DNA of 64,000 nt from PALSA-129 sp050014595. GTDB taxonomy: Bacteria; Acidobacteriota; Terriglobia; Bryobacterales; Bryobacteraceae. The position numbers were made by a program, and so were the translations under genes. The notes below the pieces were generated by a model. It was not told where the DNA came from. It worked only from the letters and a program-made list of their open reading frames with translations, and ran no database searches. The DNA lies in contig JBEKDA010000009.1 in assembly GCA_050014595.1 (NCBI GenBank), positions 58,479-122,478 of the forward strand, given 5' to 3'. How positions within the stretch are numbered: the stretch's first letter is position 1; each line of letters begins with the position of its first letter. This document shows, one piece after another, positions 34,245-42,501 of this stretch.

Positions 34245-34376
34245 GCGCTTGCAGCGCCAACATCGACGGTGTCGATGTTGAGGAGTCAGGAGTCAGGAGT
34301 CAGAAGTCAGAATCACCGCGTGCGTATTCTGACTCCTGACTTCCTCGACTTCTGACTCCCATATCCCGAAGGGATA
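34244..34376. repeat. Structured 3' region: two tight hairpins, GAGTCAG tandem repeats and their inverted copy
   Basis: GGCGCT-TGC-AGCGCC (34244-34258) and CAACATCGAC-GGT-GTCGATGTTG (34258-34280) are back-to-back perfect hairpins. Then come several (A)GGAGTCAG/AAGTCAG units (34281-34312) and, after a short spacer, their inverse (ATTCTGACTCCTGACTTC..., 34325-34359), then ATATCCC-GAA-GGGATAT. Probably a bidirectional transcript end between convergent genes. Confidence 0.6.
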
Positions 34377-34844
34377 TCAAGGGCGCAGCCCTTGCCCCGG
34401 ACTCCTGCCCGCCAGGCGGTGGGCCACCACGTCGAAGACAATCGGGTTGAACGCCAGGCCGATATGCGTCGCCGAGACTTCGAAATCGACATCGGGATGG
34501 CCGGTCCGGCAGACGCGCCAGTCTACGATTCCATCGGACTTGGTATAGATGGCGGTCTGCGAAACGGATTTCGGCAGCCTGACCAACAGGGATTCCAGAA
34601 AACTGCAGGTGCATCCGGCCGTGTAGCACGCCGGCAACACAGCCTTGCCGTGACGTTCCAGAATCTGCGCGCGCACCAACTGGGCGGCGCGGAGCACGGA
34701 ATGGTGCAGCCAATACACGGGGGACAGGCGCAGGTAGACCATTTCGATGCCGACCAGCAGCTCGTTCCAGATCGGCAAAGAAAGGGCTTGGTGGGCCCTG
34801 CGGACCTCGGAGGGGTTGCTGGCGCCGGAGTGGCGGGCTACCAT
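34377..34844 (-). pseudogene. C-terminal part of an alpha/beta hydrolase
   Basis: From the ATG at 34844 about 155 residues remain. The end is typical of exported or cytosolic alpha/beta hydrolases: AIYTKSDGIVDWRVC carries the late catalytic Asp, and ATHIGLAFNPIVFDVVAHRL the catalytic His. The N-terminal half with the nucleophile elbow (G-x-S-x-G) is not found in any frame upstream. It is therefore probably truncated. It lies downstream of a phasin gene; a link to polyhydroxyalkanoate metabolism is possible but unproven. Confidence 0.5.
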
Positions 34845-34947
34845 CGGGACCAGTGTACCCTGGCTGGCAATGGTTTGGAGGTACTTTATTTCAGGCGGAG
34901 GGGGTCGACTCTTACGCCCCTCCGCCTTCCGGGAGCCGGTACCAGCC

Positions 34948-35874
34948 TCACGCTGTCTCGACAACGGCCTTGCGCCGTGCGGACGCGGGGCGCTTCCGGC
35001 CCGGTTTCGGGTGCTCCGGCGCCGCGTGTGCTTTGGGCGCCTGGTGCGGGGGCTTGACCATCAGGTCCAGCAAGGCCTGTTGGGACTCGACAAAGCCCGC
35101 GGCCGTATGGCGGGCCAATTCCCCCAGGGTCTCCGCGGGAAGCGGGTTCATGGCGGCGATGGCTTCGCGGGCCGTCTTCGCGCTCACCTTGAGTTGCTGG
35201 GTGGCCACGTCGAGCAGTTTCTTCTGGGCATCGATGTAGGCCTCCGCGCTCTGCCGCGCCAACTCGGTCAATTCGGTCTTCCTGGCAGCGGCGCGGGCCT
35301 TGCCGTTGGTCTTACTGCCGGTGGCATGGGCGGTTTCCTCCGCCAACACATCCAGGAACTTCTTCTGGCTGCGCACGAAGGTCTCCATGCTCTCGCGCGC
35401 CAGGGCGGTCAGGTGGATGCCTTCAAACGGCTCGCCGCTCTTGGTGGCATCGATCCACTCATCGGTCTGCCGCGCCGCCATGGTCAGGAAATGCTGTTGC
35501 ATGCCGATGACCGTCTCGACACCGCGGCTGAACAGATCCGTCACGGCGGCGGCGGGGGCCCATCCGCCGGCCCGCTCATGCACCGCGGTCGTGAGGATCT
35601 CGTTCTCGCGCTGCGCCAGGTTCAACAGCACGCGCTGCGCGGCGATGAAATTCGAAATGCCCTCGCCGGCCATTTCGGTGACCGCTGTGCCCGCCACGTT
35701 GCGCGCCTCAACCAGTCGCTCCTGGAAGGCACTGAATGTGCGGGCGTTTTGCCGCATCACCAGATCCATCAGGATCCGCTGAGAGGCGAAGAAGCTTTCA
35801 GTTCCCTGCCGCAGCCAGCCCGCCAACATGGATATGGAGGAAGGCTCGCGAGCCGGAACGGTTTTCTCTGGCAT
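34948..35874 (-). CDS. Phasin-family granule-associated protein
   Basis: 308 residues from the ATG at 35874, supported by AAGGAG eight bases upstream (another ATG at 35898 lacks one). It has about six repeats of a phasin-like helix, each with a Q..LLDL/Q..FLDV core: FFASQRILMDLVMRQN, FIAAQRVLLNLAQREN, VIGMQQHFLTMAARQ, FVRSQKKFLDVLAEE, YIDAQKKLLDVATQQ, FVESQQALLDLMVKP. The C-terminus is Lys/Ala/Pro-rich (HPKPGRKRPASARRK) like granule-DNA linking phasins. It coats PHA granules. It is divergent from phaR, with an operator between them. Confidence 0.75.
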   Translation of the reverse strand: MPEKTVPAREPSSISMLAGWLRQGTESFFASQRILMDLVMRQNARTFSAFQERLVEARNVAGTAVTEMAGEGISNFIAAQRVLLNLAQRENEILTTAVHERAGGWAPAAAVTDLFSRGVETVIGMQQHFLTMAARQTDEWIDATKSGEPFEGIHLTALARESMETFVRSQKKFLDVLAEETAHATGSKTNGKARAAARKTELTELARQSAEAYIDAQKKLLDVATQQLKVSAKTAREAIAAMNPLPAETLGELARHTAAGFVESQQALLDLMVKPPHQAPKAHAAPEHPKPGRKRPASARRKAVVETA

Positions 35875-35890
35875 GATGATTACTCCTTTT

Positions 35891-35905
35891 TGCTGCAATG
35901 CAGCA
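35891..35905. promoter_or_regulatory. Likely PhaR operator, TGCTGCA-A-TGCAGCA
   Basis: A perfect palindrome whose core is CTGC-AAT-GCAG. It matches the CTGC-N3/4-GCAG site described for the Paracoccus PhaR repressor of phasin genes. It sits immediately upstream of the phasin Shine-Dalgarno site, between the divergent phasin and phaR genes. Repression of the phasin until PHA titrates PhaR is the known family mechanism. Confidence 0.75.
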
Positions 35906-35998
35906 TATAGCTTTAATATAGACCTAAAGGCCGTTTTGTGTCAATATGAAGTTGATTGAACGCAGCGCAGCAAGCGTGCGGCTGTAGAACAGGCTATC

Positions 35999-36511
35999 GT
36001 GCTGATCAAGAAATACCCCAACCGCCGCCTTTACAACACCTCCTCCAGAGCTTACGTAAACCTGAACGATCTGGCTGCGCTCATCCGGCAAGGTCAACAA
36101 ATCCAAGTGGTTGACGCCAAGACCGGGGAGGATATCACCCGCGTGGTGCTGACCCAGATCATCGTGGAAGACGCCAAGGATGCGCCCACCGGGTTGCCGC
36201 TCGAACTGCTGCGCCAGTTGATCATGGCGTCGGACCGGGCCGGCCAGGAATTCATCATGTGGTATCTGAAATCCGCCTTCGATACCTACGAAAAAGTACA
36301 GGATGCGGTGCAAAACCGGCTGAAGGATGTGCGCTCGGCCGCGCTCTCGCCGCTCAACCTGGTGAAAAGCCTGCTCGCTCCTCCAGCGGAGCCGAAGGCG
36401 GAGGATGAGCTGGAGCAACTGCGGCGCCGCGTGGCGGAACTGGAGCAGCGGCAGCAAAAGCCTCGGGCCCGTGAGAAGCGGCTCCGATCCGAGCCCGAGC
36501 CGCGAACGTAA
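35999..36511 (+). CDS. phaR: Polyhydroxyalkanoate synthesis repressor PhaR
   Basis: 170 residues from GTG at 35999. The N-terminal PHB/PHA accumulation regulator DNA-binding domain is clear: LIKKYPNRRLYNTSSRAYVN, LNDLAALIRQGQQIQVVDAK, TGEDITRVVLTQIIVED. A coiled coil (DELEQLRRRVAELEQRQQ) ends the protein. It binds PHA and represses phasin and itself. The last residues (LRSEPEPRT) and the stop codon are encoded by an inverted copy of the dispersed REP-like repeat, suggesting the native C-terminus was changed by repeat insertion. Confidence 0.9.
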   Translation: MLIKKYPNRRLYNTSSRAYVNLNDLAALIRQGQQIQVVDAKTGEDITRVVLTQIIVEDAKDAPTGLPLELLRQLIMASDRAGQEFIMWYLKSAFDTYEKVQDAVQNRLKDVRSAALSPLNLVKSLLAPPAEPKAEDELEQLRRRVAELEQRQQKPRAREKRLRSEPEPRT

Positions 36512-36519
36512 GAGAGCGG
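36486..36519 (-). repeat. Dispersed REP-like repeat, inverted copy 3
   Basis: Inverted copy with an extra GAGCCC unit. It covers the last codons and stop of phaR and ends just before the next gene. Confidence 0.8.
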
Positions 36520-36532
36520 AGCGCCGCGAAAG

Positions 36533-38119
36533 ATGAGGACTGCGATGGGACTGTCGTTCCTGGCCGGAATCGATCCGGGTCCGCTCGCTTTATGGGCAAG
36601 CATGTTTGCCGCCGGCGACCCGGCCGGCCGCATCTCCACGGTGGAAGCCGCTCTCAAAAGCCGGCGCGGCCCATACTGGCGGGGCGAAATCGGGAAATGG
36701 ATCGGGCGTTTGGTTCCGGTCGAAATCCTGGTCCCCGATTCGGCCCAGCGATGGCGTCCCCTGGTCCGCGACGCCTTCCAGTTCCTTTTCGAGCGCCTCT
36801 CGGACCGGCGGCTGGCCACCAAGGTGGTGCAGCAATTCGAGCTTTCCGCGGATACCGCGCCGGAGCAACGCCTGCTGCGCCTGGTCAATAAGATGCCGGG
36901 CTTGCAGAAGGTGGGGCAGGTGCTGGCGCGCAACCGCCGCCTGGCGCCCAAACTGCGCCGCGCCCTCTCCGAATTGGAAAACGGGATGTCGGACGTGACG
37001 CCCGAAGAGATCCGGGGCCTGATCGAAGCCAGATTGGGGAAGCGGCTCAGCGACTACGCCGTCGAACTGGAACCCGCCATCCTCTCCGAAGCCAGCGTCA
37101 GCGCGGTCATCCGATTCACCTGGAATTACCCCGGCCGCGAGCGCGAACAGGGTGTGTTTAAAGTCCTCAAGCCCTACGTGCCGGAGTGCTTTGGCGAGGA
37201 CATGACGTTGCTACAGGACCTGGGAGAATTTCTCACCTCCCCGCAGCGCGGTTATGGCTTCGCCATCCACGACGTAAAGGAGATGCTTACCGAAGTGCTG
37301 CTGCTGCTCCAGCACGAGCTGGATTTCCCGCGCGAGCAGGCCACGCTGCTCGAAGCCCTCAAGATGTATCGCGCCAGCATCGGCATTCGCGTCCCCCGCC
37401 TGATTGAGCCGCTGTCCACCAGCGACATTACCGCCATGAGCGCGGAGGCGGGCGTGAAAGTGACCGAGGCTTTCCCCCGCTCGCCCATCCGCCGCGCCCG
37501 GGTGGCCGAACAATTGATCGAAGCCCTGGTGGCCGTTCCGTTCTTTTCGCGCGAGCAGGAGTCCATCTTCCACGCCGACCCGCATGCCGGAAACCTGCTG
37601 TATGACGAGACCAACCGCGAGCTCGTAGTCCTGGACTGGGCGCTGGCCGAGAGGCTGAACCTCGAATCCCGGCGCCAGCTCGTGCTGCTGTCGGTGATGA
37701 TGACGCTGCGCAACCCCGAGGGCGTCCGCCGGGCAATCCGCGATCTCTCGCTCAGCGCCGACCGCCGGAATCACGACCGGCTCGGGGCGATCGATACCTG
37801 CGTCCAGCGGTTTTTCGATGAAATGTCCCCTGACGCCTCCCCGGGCACGCTGGACGCCATGCGGCTCCTGGACCGGATCGCCCTCGAAGGCGTGCACTTT
37901 CCGCCGCCCCTGTTCCTGTTCCGCAAGGTGGTTATGACCCTGGATGGCGTGCTGTACGACGTCGCCGGGCCCGGCGTACGCATCGACGACGTGATCGCCC
38001 GCGAGTTCCTGACGCGCTGCGCCGCCAGCCTGGGCGTATTTCACGCTCCACTCGAATGGAAAGATTTCGCCGCCATCCAATGGAACGCGCTGCTCTATCC
38101 GTTCCGGCGGTTTGGGTAA
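36533..38119 (+). CDS. ABC1/UbiB-family kinase-like protein
   Basis: 528 residues. The C-terminal half has the ABC1 (UbiB/AarF) kinase signature: FHADPHAGNLLYDETNRELV then VLDWALAERL, corresponding to catalytic and metal-binding loops, preceded by GVFKVLKPYV with the conserved Lys. The N-terminal 170 residues are unusual for UbiB and mainly helical. Such proteins support quinone biosynthesis or lipid homeostasis at the membrane. It lies 21 bases after phaR, probably in one operon, which could connect it to PHA granules (inference). Confidence 0.72.
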   Translation: MRTAMGLSFLAGIDPGPLALWASMFAAGDPAGRISTVEAALKSRRGPYWRGEIGKWIGRLVPVEILVPDSAQRWRPLVRDAFQFLFERLSDRRLATKVVQQFELSADTAPEQRLLRLVNKMPGLQKVGQVLARNRRLAPKLRRALSELENGMSDVTPEEIRGLIEARLGKRLSDYAVELEPAILSEASVSAVIRFTWNYPGREREQGVFKVLKPYVPECFGEDMTLLQDLGEFLTSPQRGYGFAIHDVKEMLTEVLLLLQHELDFPREQATLLEALKMYRASIGIRVPRLIEPLSTSDITAMSAEAGVKVTEAFPRSPIRRARVAEQLIEALVAVPFFSREQESIFHADPHAGNLLYDETNRELVVLDWALAERLNLESRRQLVLLSVMMTLRNPEGVRRAIRDLSLSADRRNHDRLGAIDTCVQRFFDEMSPDASPGTLDAMRLLDRIALEGVHFPPPLFLFRKVVMTLDGVLYDVAGPGVRIDDVIAREFLTRCAASLGVFHAPLEWKDFAAIQWNALLYPFRRFG

Positions 38120-38152
38120 GGCACGGCCCCATTCGCGCTGTCCCATTCGCGC

Positions 38153-38178
38153 TTGACATGCGTTACATTACACGTTAC
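38153..38178 (+). promoter_or_regulatory. Remnant HigBA-type promoter with direct repeat
   Basis: TTGACA (38153-38158) is followed by two direct copies of CGTTAC (38161-38166 and 38173-38178). This layout is typical just upstream of higBA genes. Here it directly precedes a HigA tail, the toxin having been deleted. Confidence 0.4.
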
Positions 38179-38184
38179 GGTGCA

Positions 38185-38337
38185 AGATGCAAGCGCGGGA
38201 TTTCGCCGGAAATGGCGGTGAGGCTGTCGAAGGTCTTTGGCGGCAGCGCCCAAAGCTGGCTTACGCAGCAAGCGCAGTACGACCTGGCGCACGTTCGAGC
38301 CGACCGGATCAAGCTCAAGCGGCTGGAAGTCGCTTAG
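38185..38337 (+). pseudogene. C-terminal remnant of a HigA antitoxin
   Basis: The frame ending at 38337 encodes ISPEMAVRLSKVFGGSAQSW then LTQQAQYDLAHVR, the conserved end of HigA/VapI antitoxins (recognition helix tail plus 'W...Q..YDL'). The HTH first half and the toxin gene are missing. It lies directly behind a higBA-like promoter, so an internal deletion probably fused promoter to tail. Confidence 0.6.
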
Positions 38338-38372
38338 CCCAACTGGTTCGACTGATCGATAGACGTGCCACT

Positions 38373-39248
38373 CTAATTCTCGATCGGAACCTTTTCCACG
38401 TGGTCGACAACCACAGTGTCGCCAGGACCTTTCTTCGAATTCAGCTTCAGACCGAGTTGATCCTGGACGGCCTGCTGAAGCGTCGGGCCAGAATCGGCCT
38501 CCGCCATGGGAGGTCCGCTATCAGGCGCCATGGCTCGCGCGGCTAACGATGCCTGGATCCCGCTCATATCGACAATCCAAGTCATATCGAACTCGTATTT
38601 CCCCTTGAGCCCGGTGGCGTCGACTACCGGCCGGCCCAGTCGGCCCGATAACGTCTTGACGATGTCTTGCATGGAGACGTTGACCCCGGTCCAGCGATAG
38701 CGGCCATTGAACCCGGCCATGCCGCCGCGGCCGTCCGGAAACACCGGGTAGCCGTCCTTCCCCATGCTGACTTTCGGAACCGACCACGGATCTTCCTGCG
38801 CCGGCGCGGCAACCGGCGCCGACTTCTTCATCTTCAAACCTTTCTCCCCCACGGTCAGCTCATAGATCGGCATTTCCTTCTGCTCGTGATGGAGTGTCAG
38901 CTTGAAGCGTTGCACCAACAGATTTTGTTGCATCCGCTGGAACTGCTCCTTGGTAGTGCCCGCCGGCACTTTGGCGGCGATGTCGAACCTGACGTCGTTC
39001 ATCCAGCCCAGAGGCCTAAATTGATACGGCTGGAGGCCATACGCATTGGCAAACAGGAACTCGAGGCTCACGAACGTGCAGTTCCAAATACCCGGGCTGG
39101 TCGTACCGGGCCCGCCGCTGCACCCAATACGAGCGCCACGCGAGGCAGGCTTAATCGAGGCTACTTCAAATGACGGCGCATCCGCGGCCTGGCCGTAGGC
39201 GCATACCCAGGCTACGGTCAGGCAACTCACCCCCAGGATCAGTCGCAT
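38373..39248 (-). CDS. TIGR03435-family exported protein
   Basis: 291 residues from the ATG at 39248 (AAGGAG 11 bases upstream; the frame is open upstream without support). Signal peptide MRLILGVSCLTVAWVCAYGQ, then one complete TIGR03435 module: SFEVASIKPASRG, GLQPYQFRPLGWMNDVRFDI, LLVQRFKLTLHHEQKEMPIY, GRPVVDATGLKGKYEFDMTW, LGLKLNSKKGPGDTVVVDHV. Family function unknown; it is expanded in Solibacter-like genomes. Unlike the locus at 29.5 kb this copy is intact and has a single module. Confidence 0.8.
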   Translation of the reverse strand: MRLILGVSCLTVAWVCAYGQAADAPSFEVASIKPASRGARIGCSGGPGTTSPGIWNCTFVSLEFLFANAYGLQPYQFRPLGWMNDVRFDIAAKVPAGTTKEQFQRMQQNLLVQRFKLTLHHEQKEMPIYELTVGEKGLKMKKSAPVAAPAQEDPWSVPKVSMGKDGYPVFPDGRGGMAGFNGRYRWTGVNVSMQDIVKTLSGRLGRPVVDATGLKGKYEFDMTWIVDMSGIQASLAARAMAPDSGPPMAEADSGPTLQQAVQDQLGLKLNSKKGPGDTVVVDHVEKVPIEN

Positions 39249-39338
39249 ATTCAGATTCGCTCCTTCAGGTCCGGGCACACAGCTTAGAATGACTAACCGC
39301 CAGCGCGACAGGCCCCAAAAACCGATGGCCTGTCCCAC

Positions 39339-39617
39339 TCACGTCAGGAAAGAAAACCGCTGCGTTAGTTTCAATAGCTTGAGCACCTTGTAAATATCCA
39401 CGTTGACGGCGCGCAACACCACCTTGACGGATCTTTGCCCGGCCAGACCAGCCAACTGTTCCATCGCCCCGACCACATTCGAATCGATCCGGAGAACCGA
39501 AGAGAAATCCAGAGTCACTTCGCCCTGCGCGCTGTTTACCTTGTCGACGGCTTCTTGTTGCAAGGCATGGAGGATGCGTTCCGGGTCAATCTTGATCCAC
39601 TCCGCGGTGCTTGTCAT
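39339..39617 (-). CDS. Small STAS-domain protein coupled to adhE
   Basis: 92 residues from the ATG at 39617, which overlaps the adhE stop codon (ATGA). STAS-like pattern: GEVTLDFSSVLRIDSNVVGA then MEQLAGLAGQRSVKVVLRAV and a final amphipathic helix (DIYKVLKLLKLTQRF). The usual phosphorylatable Ser of anti-sigma-factor antagonists (D-S-S/T) reads D-S-N, so the Ser is retained but followed by Asn. It may bind a partner-switching kinase; its tie to AdhE is unusual. Confidence 0.7.
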   Translation of the reverse strand: MTSTAEWIKIDPERILHALQQEAVDKVNSAQGEVTLDFSSVLRIDSNVVGAMEQLAGLAGQRSVKVVLRAVNVDIYKVLKLLKLTQRFSFLT

Positions 39618-42262
39618 ACCGACGCCCATTCCTTGGTCGTTGCCTGCTCGGATACGCTGCCGAGGTTGGCCGGGCTTCGCCCCCGATACGCGCTCCAGAA
39701 CAACTCGACCAACTCGCTCACCAGTGGCATGCGAGGGTTCGAGCGCCACGAAGGATCGTCAAAGGCAACCTTGGCCAAATCGGGCATGGCCCGCTCGAAT
39801 TCTTCTTTGGAGATCCCCAGGTCTGCGATGGAACGCGGAATCTCCAGCCGGTCGAGTAGCTGTTCCGTCGCCGACACAAGGCTTTTCACCTTTTCCGCGA
39901 CGGTATCGCCGGCGAGGCCGAGCAAGTCCGCGATCATGGCGTACTTCTTGTGTGCGATATACCCGCGCTGGTTCGGCGACGGCATGAATTTGGTGGGCAC
40001 CGACGCGTTATAGGCAATGACATGGGGCAACATGAGGGCGTTGGCGCGGCCGTGCCCGACGCCGAACCGCGCGCCGAAAGCGTGCGCCAGCGCGTGATTC
40101 ACTCCCACCGAGCAGTTGGAAAACGCCAGCGCCGCGATACAGGCGGCATTGTGCATCATGCTGCGCGCCTCTTCATCGCGGGGGTTCTCGTAGGCGATGG
40201 GCAGGTACTTGAACGCCAGCCGGATGGCTTGCATGGCGTTGGAGTCGGTGTATGGCGAAGCGTGGATGGAAACTCCCGCTTCGAGCGCGTGGGTCAGGCA
40301 GTCGATGCCGGTGTCGGCGGTAAGGTTTCTCGGCATCGACATCACAAACTGAGGATCTACGATGGCCACATCCGGGCTCAACGAATAGTCGGCAAGCGTC
40401 ACCTTGCGCCCGCGCTCCTTGTCGATCAGGACGGCAAACGGAGTGACTTCGCTCCCGGTTCCGCTGGTGGTGGGGATGGCAATCATCCGCACCCGATTGA
40501 TTTTCTCGGTCGGGTATTGGACCACGCGCTTGCGGATATCCAGAAACGGCGCGGCCAGTTCCTCCAAATCGGCCTCCGGCGATTCGTATTTGAGTTTCAT
40601 GAGTTTCGCCGCGTCGATCACGCTTCCGCCGCCCAGCGCGATAATCTGGTCCGCTCTGTGGAGATTGAGCGCTTCCACTCCTTGCATGACGACCTTGACC
40701 TCCGGTTCCGCGTCGGGGATCGCGAGGACGCGGACGGGAGTCTGCGCTGGAATGAAGCGCCGGACAATGTCCACGTGGCCCATCTGCTCCAAGAGGGGAT
40801 TGGTGACGATGAGGGTGGATTGCGACGGGAAATGGCGCAGATTCTCAACGGCGTTCATGTTGAAGTAGATTTGATTGGGAACACGGAACCACATATGTGC
40901 TTGCGTCCTCCGGGCCACGCGTTTGATATTCAGGTAATGATACAGGCTCACGTTATCGGTGGTGCTGTTGCCGCCGCCGGTCCCGCATCCGAATGAGAAG
41001 GTGGGCACCATATCGTTGTAAACCCCGCCGAGCGCTCCGATCGATCCCGGAGAATTCACAATGATCCGTCCCGCGTTGATGGCCTCGCTGAACGTTCGGA
41101 TGATCTCATCGTCGCGCGAGAAAATGACCGCCGTGTGTCCCAGCCCACCGGCATGATTCACATCTACGCACACCCTGAGCGCCTCATCCACCGAGGTCGC
41201 GCGATAAACCGAGAGCACGGGGAACAGTTTCTCGACCGATAGCGGATACTCCCGGCCGACGCCTTGAATGGGCGCAACCAGCAGTTTCGTATCCGGCTTA
41301 ACCCGCAGACCGCACGCGCGGGCGATATCGGTGGCCTTCTGGCCGACCGCCATGGGCCGCATGAATCCGGTGTCGGGATCGATCACCATTCGCCCCAGGA
41401 TCTCCGTCTCTTTCTCGCTGCAGATGTGCGCACCCAGGTCCGCAAACTTCCGGATCGCGAGCGAATAAATCTCATCGTCGATCACCACCGTTTGTTCCGA
41501 GGCGCAAATGGTTCCGTTATCGAAGGTCTTGGAGGTGATGATATCCACGACAGCCATGTCCAGATGCGCCGTTTTTTCCAGATAGACCGGCGTATTGCCC
41601 GGTCCCACTCCCAAGGCCGGTTTGCCTGAACTATAGGCGGCTTTGACCGCACCCGGTCCGCCGGTGGCGTCAATCAGCTTGACCTCTTTGTGACGCATCA
41701 GGTAGTTATTGTCCGGTATGGTGGGCGATTCCACACAGGTAAAAACTCCTTCGGGAGCGCCGTGCTCGACCGCGCTCTCGTACATGATCCGTATGGCCTC
41801 CTGGCAACAGTGCCAGGCCTTCGGATGGGGAGCGAAAACAACCGCGTTTCGCGTCTTGATGGCCATGATGCATTTGAAAAGCACCGTCGATGTGGGGTTC
41901 GTGACGGGTATGAGCGAGAAGATCAGCCCGATGGGTTCAGCCACCTCCACCAGACCGCGTTCCGGAAACTCGCGGATGACGCCAACCGAAGGTTTGTCTT
42001 TGATGTAGTTGTACACGAATTCCGTGGCCACCATGTTCTTGATGGCCTTGTCTTCCAGAACCCCGAGCCTGGTTTCCTCAATCGCCAGGCGGGCAAGATA
42101 TTGAGCCTGGTCCAATCCGGCCAGGACAATCGCTTTGACAATGCGATCAACGTCCTGTTGCGAGAATTGCGTAAAGACGGCAGCGGCGGTTCTGCCCCGC
42201 CTGACCAGTCCTTCGAGGTACGCAATGCGGTCGTCACTGAGGCTTGAAACATTCTCCGTCAT
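39614..42262 (-). CDS. adhE: Bifunctional aldehyde-alcohol dehydrogenase AdhE
   Basis: 882 residues from the ATG at 42262 (GGAGG upstream). N-terminal acetaldehyde dehydrogenase (acylating) domain with the catalytic Cys253 in NGTICASEQ. C-terminal iron-dependent alcohol dehydrogenase with GGGSVIDAAKLM and the metal-ligand region HALEAGVSIHAS...NHALAHAFGARFGVGHG. It reduces acetyl-CoA to ethanol with NADH in fermenting cells and assembles into spirosomes. The STAS gene is translationally coupled behind it. An acidobacterium with AdhE can probably ferment, consistent with the anaerobic-type purine cluster. Confidence 0.93.
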   Translation of the reverse strand: MTENVSSLSDDRIAYLEGLVRRGRTAAAVFTQFSQQDVDRIVKAIVLAGLDQAQYLARLAIEETRLGVLEDKAIKNMVATEFVYNYIKDKPSVGVIREFPERGLVEVAEPIGLIFSLIPVTNPTSTVLFKCIMAIKTRNAVVFAPHPKAWHCCQEAIRIMYESAVEHGAPEGVFTCVESPTIPDNNYLMRHKEVKLIDATGGPGAVKAAYSSGKPALGVGPGNTPVYLEKTAHLDMAVVDIITSKTFDNGTICASEQTVVIDDEIYSLAIRKFADLGAHICSEKETEILGRMVIDPDTGFMRPMAVGQKATDIARACGLRVKPDTKLLVAPIQGVGREYPLSVEKLFPVLSVYRATSVDEALRVCVDVNHAGGLGHTAVIFSRDDEIIRTFSEAINAGRIIVNSPGSIGALGGVYNDMVPTFSFGCGTGGGNSTTDNVSLYHYLNIKRVARRTQAHMWFRVPNQIYFNMNAVENLRHFPSQSTLIVTNPLLEQMGHVDIVRRFIPAQTPVRVLAIPDAEPEVKVVMQGVEALNLHRADQIIALGGGSVIDAAKLMKLKYESPEADLEELAAPFLDIRKRVVQYPTEKINRVRMIAIPTTSGTGSEVTPFAVLIDKERGRKVTLADYSLSPDVAIVDPQFVMSMPRNLTADTGIDCLTHALEAGVSIHASPYTDSNAMQAIRLAFKYLPIAYENPRDEEARSMMHNAACIAALAFSNCSVGVNHALAHAFGARFGVGHGRANALMLPHVIAYNASVPTKFMPSPNQRGYIAHKKYAMIADLLGLAGDTVAEKVKSLVSATEQLLDRLEIPRSIADLGISKEEFERAMPDLAKVAFDDPSWRSNPRMPLVSELVELFWSAYRGRSPANLGSVSEQATTKEWASV

Positions 42263-42501
42263 GCGTCCATCCTCCCGGCACACTCCGCAGCAGGGATCAT
42301 TGGGCGAGCCCTCAACAGCATTGTAAAAGACAGCCCGCACGCTCGCAATCATATTTAAGATACACCTGTCTTCAAAATGGTGTAGTCTGTTCTTGGTACA
42401 CCCTTTGCGCGGTGTCCGTCGGGACCACGAATCCGATCCGGGACGACTCCCCGGTCCAACACGGAGATTCGCGGAAGCACCGCCAGCCTGAGGAGAATGC
42501 T

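Noticed and set aside
34278..34360. GAGTCAG repeats as a possible CRISPR or att site
   Set aside because: Units are 7-9 bases, without spacers, and are mirrored by an inverted copy; better explained as a transcript-end structure.
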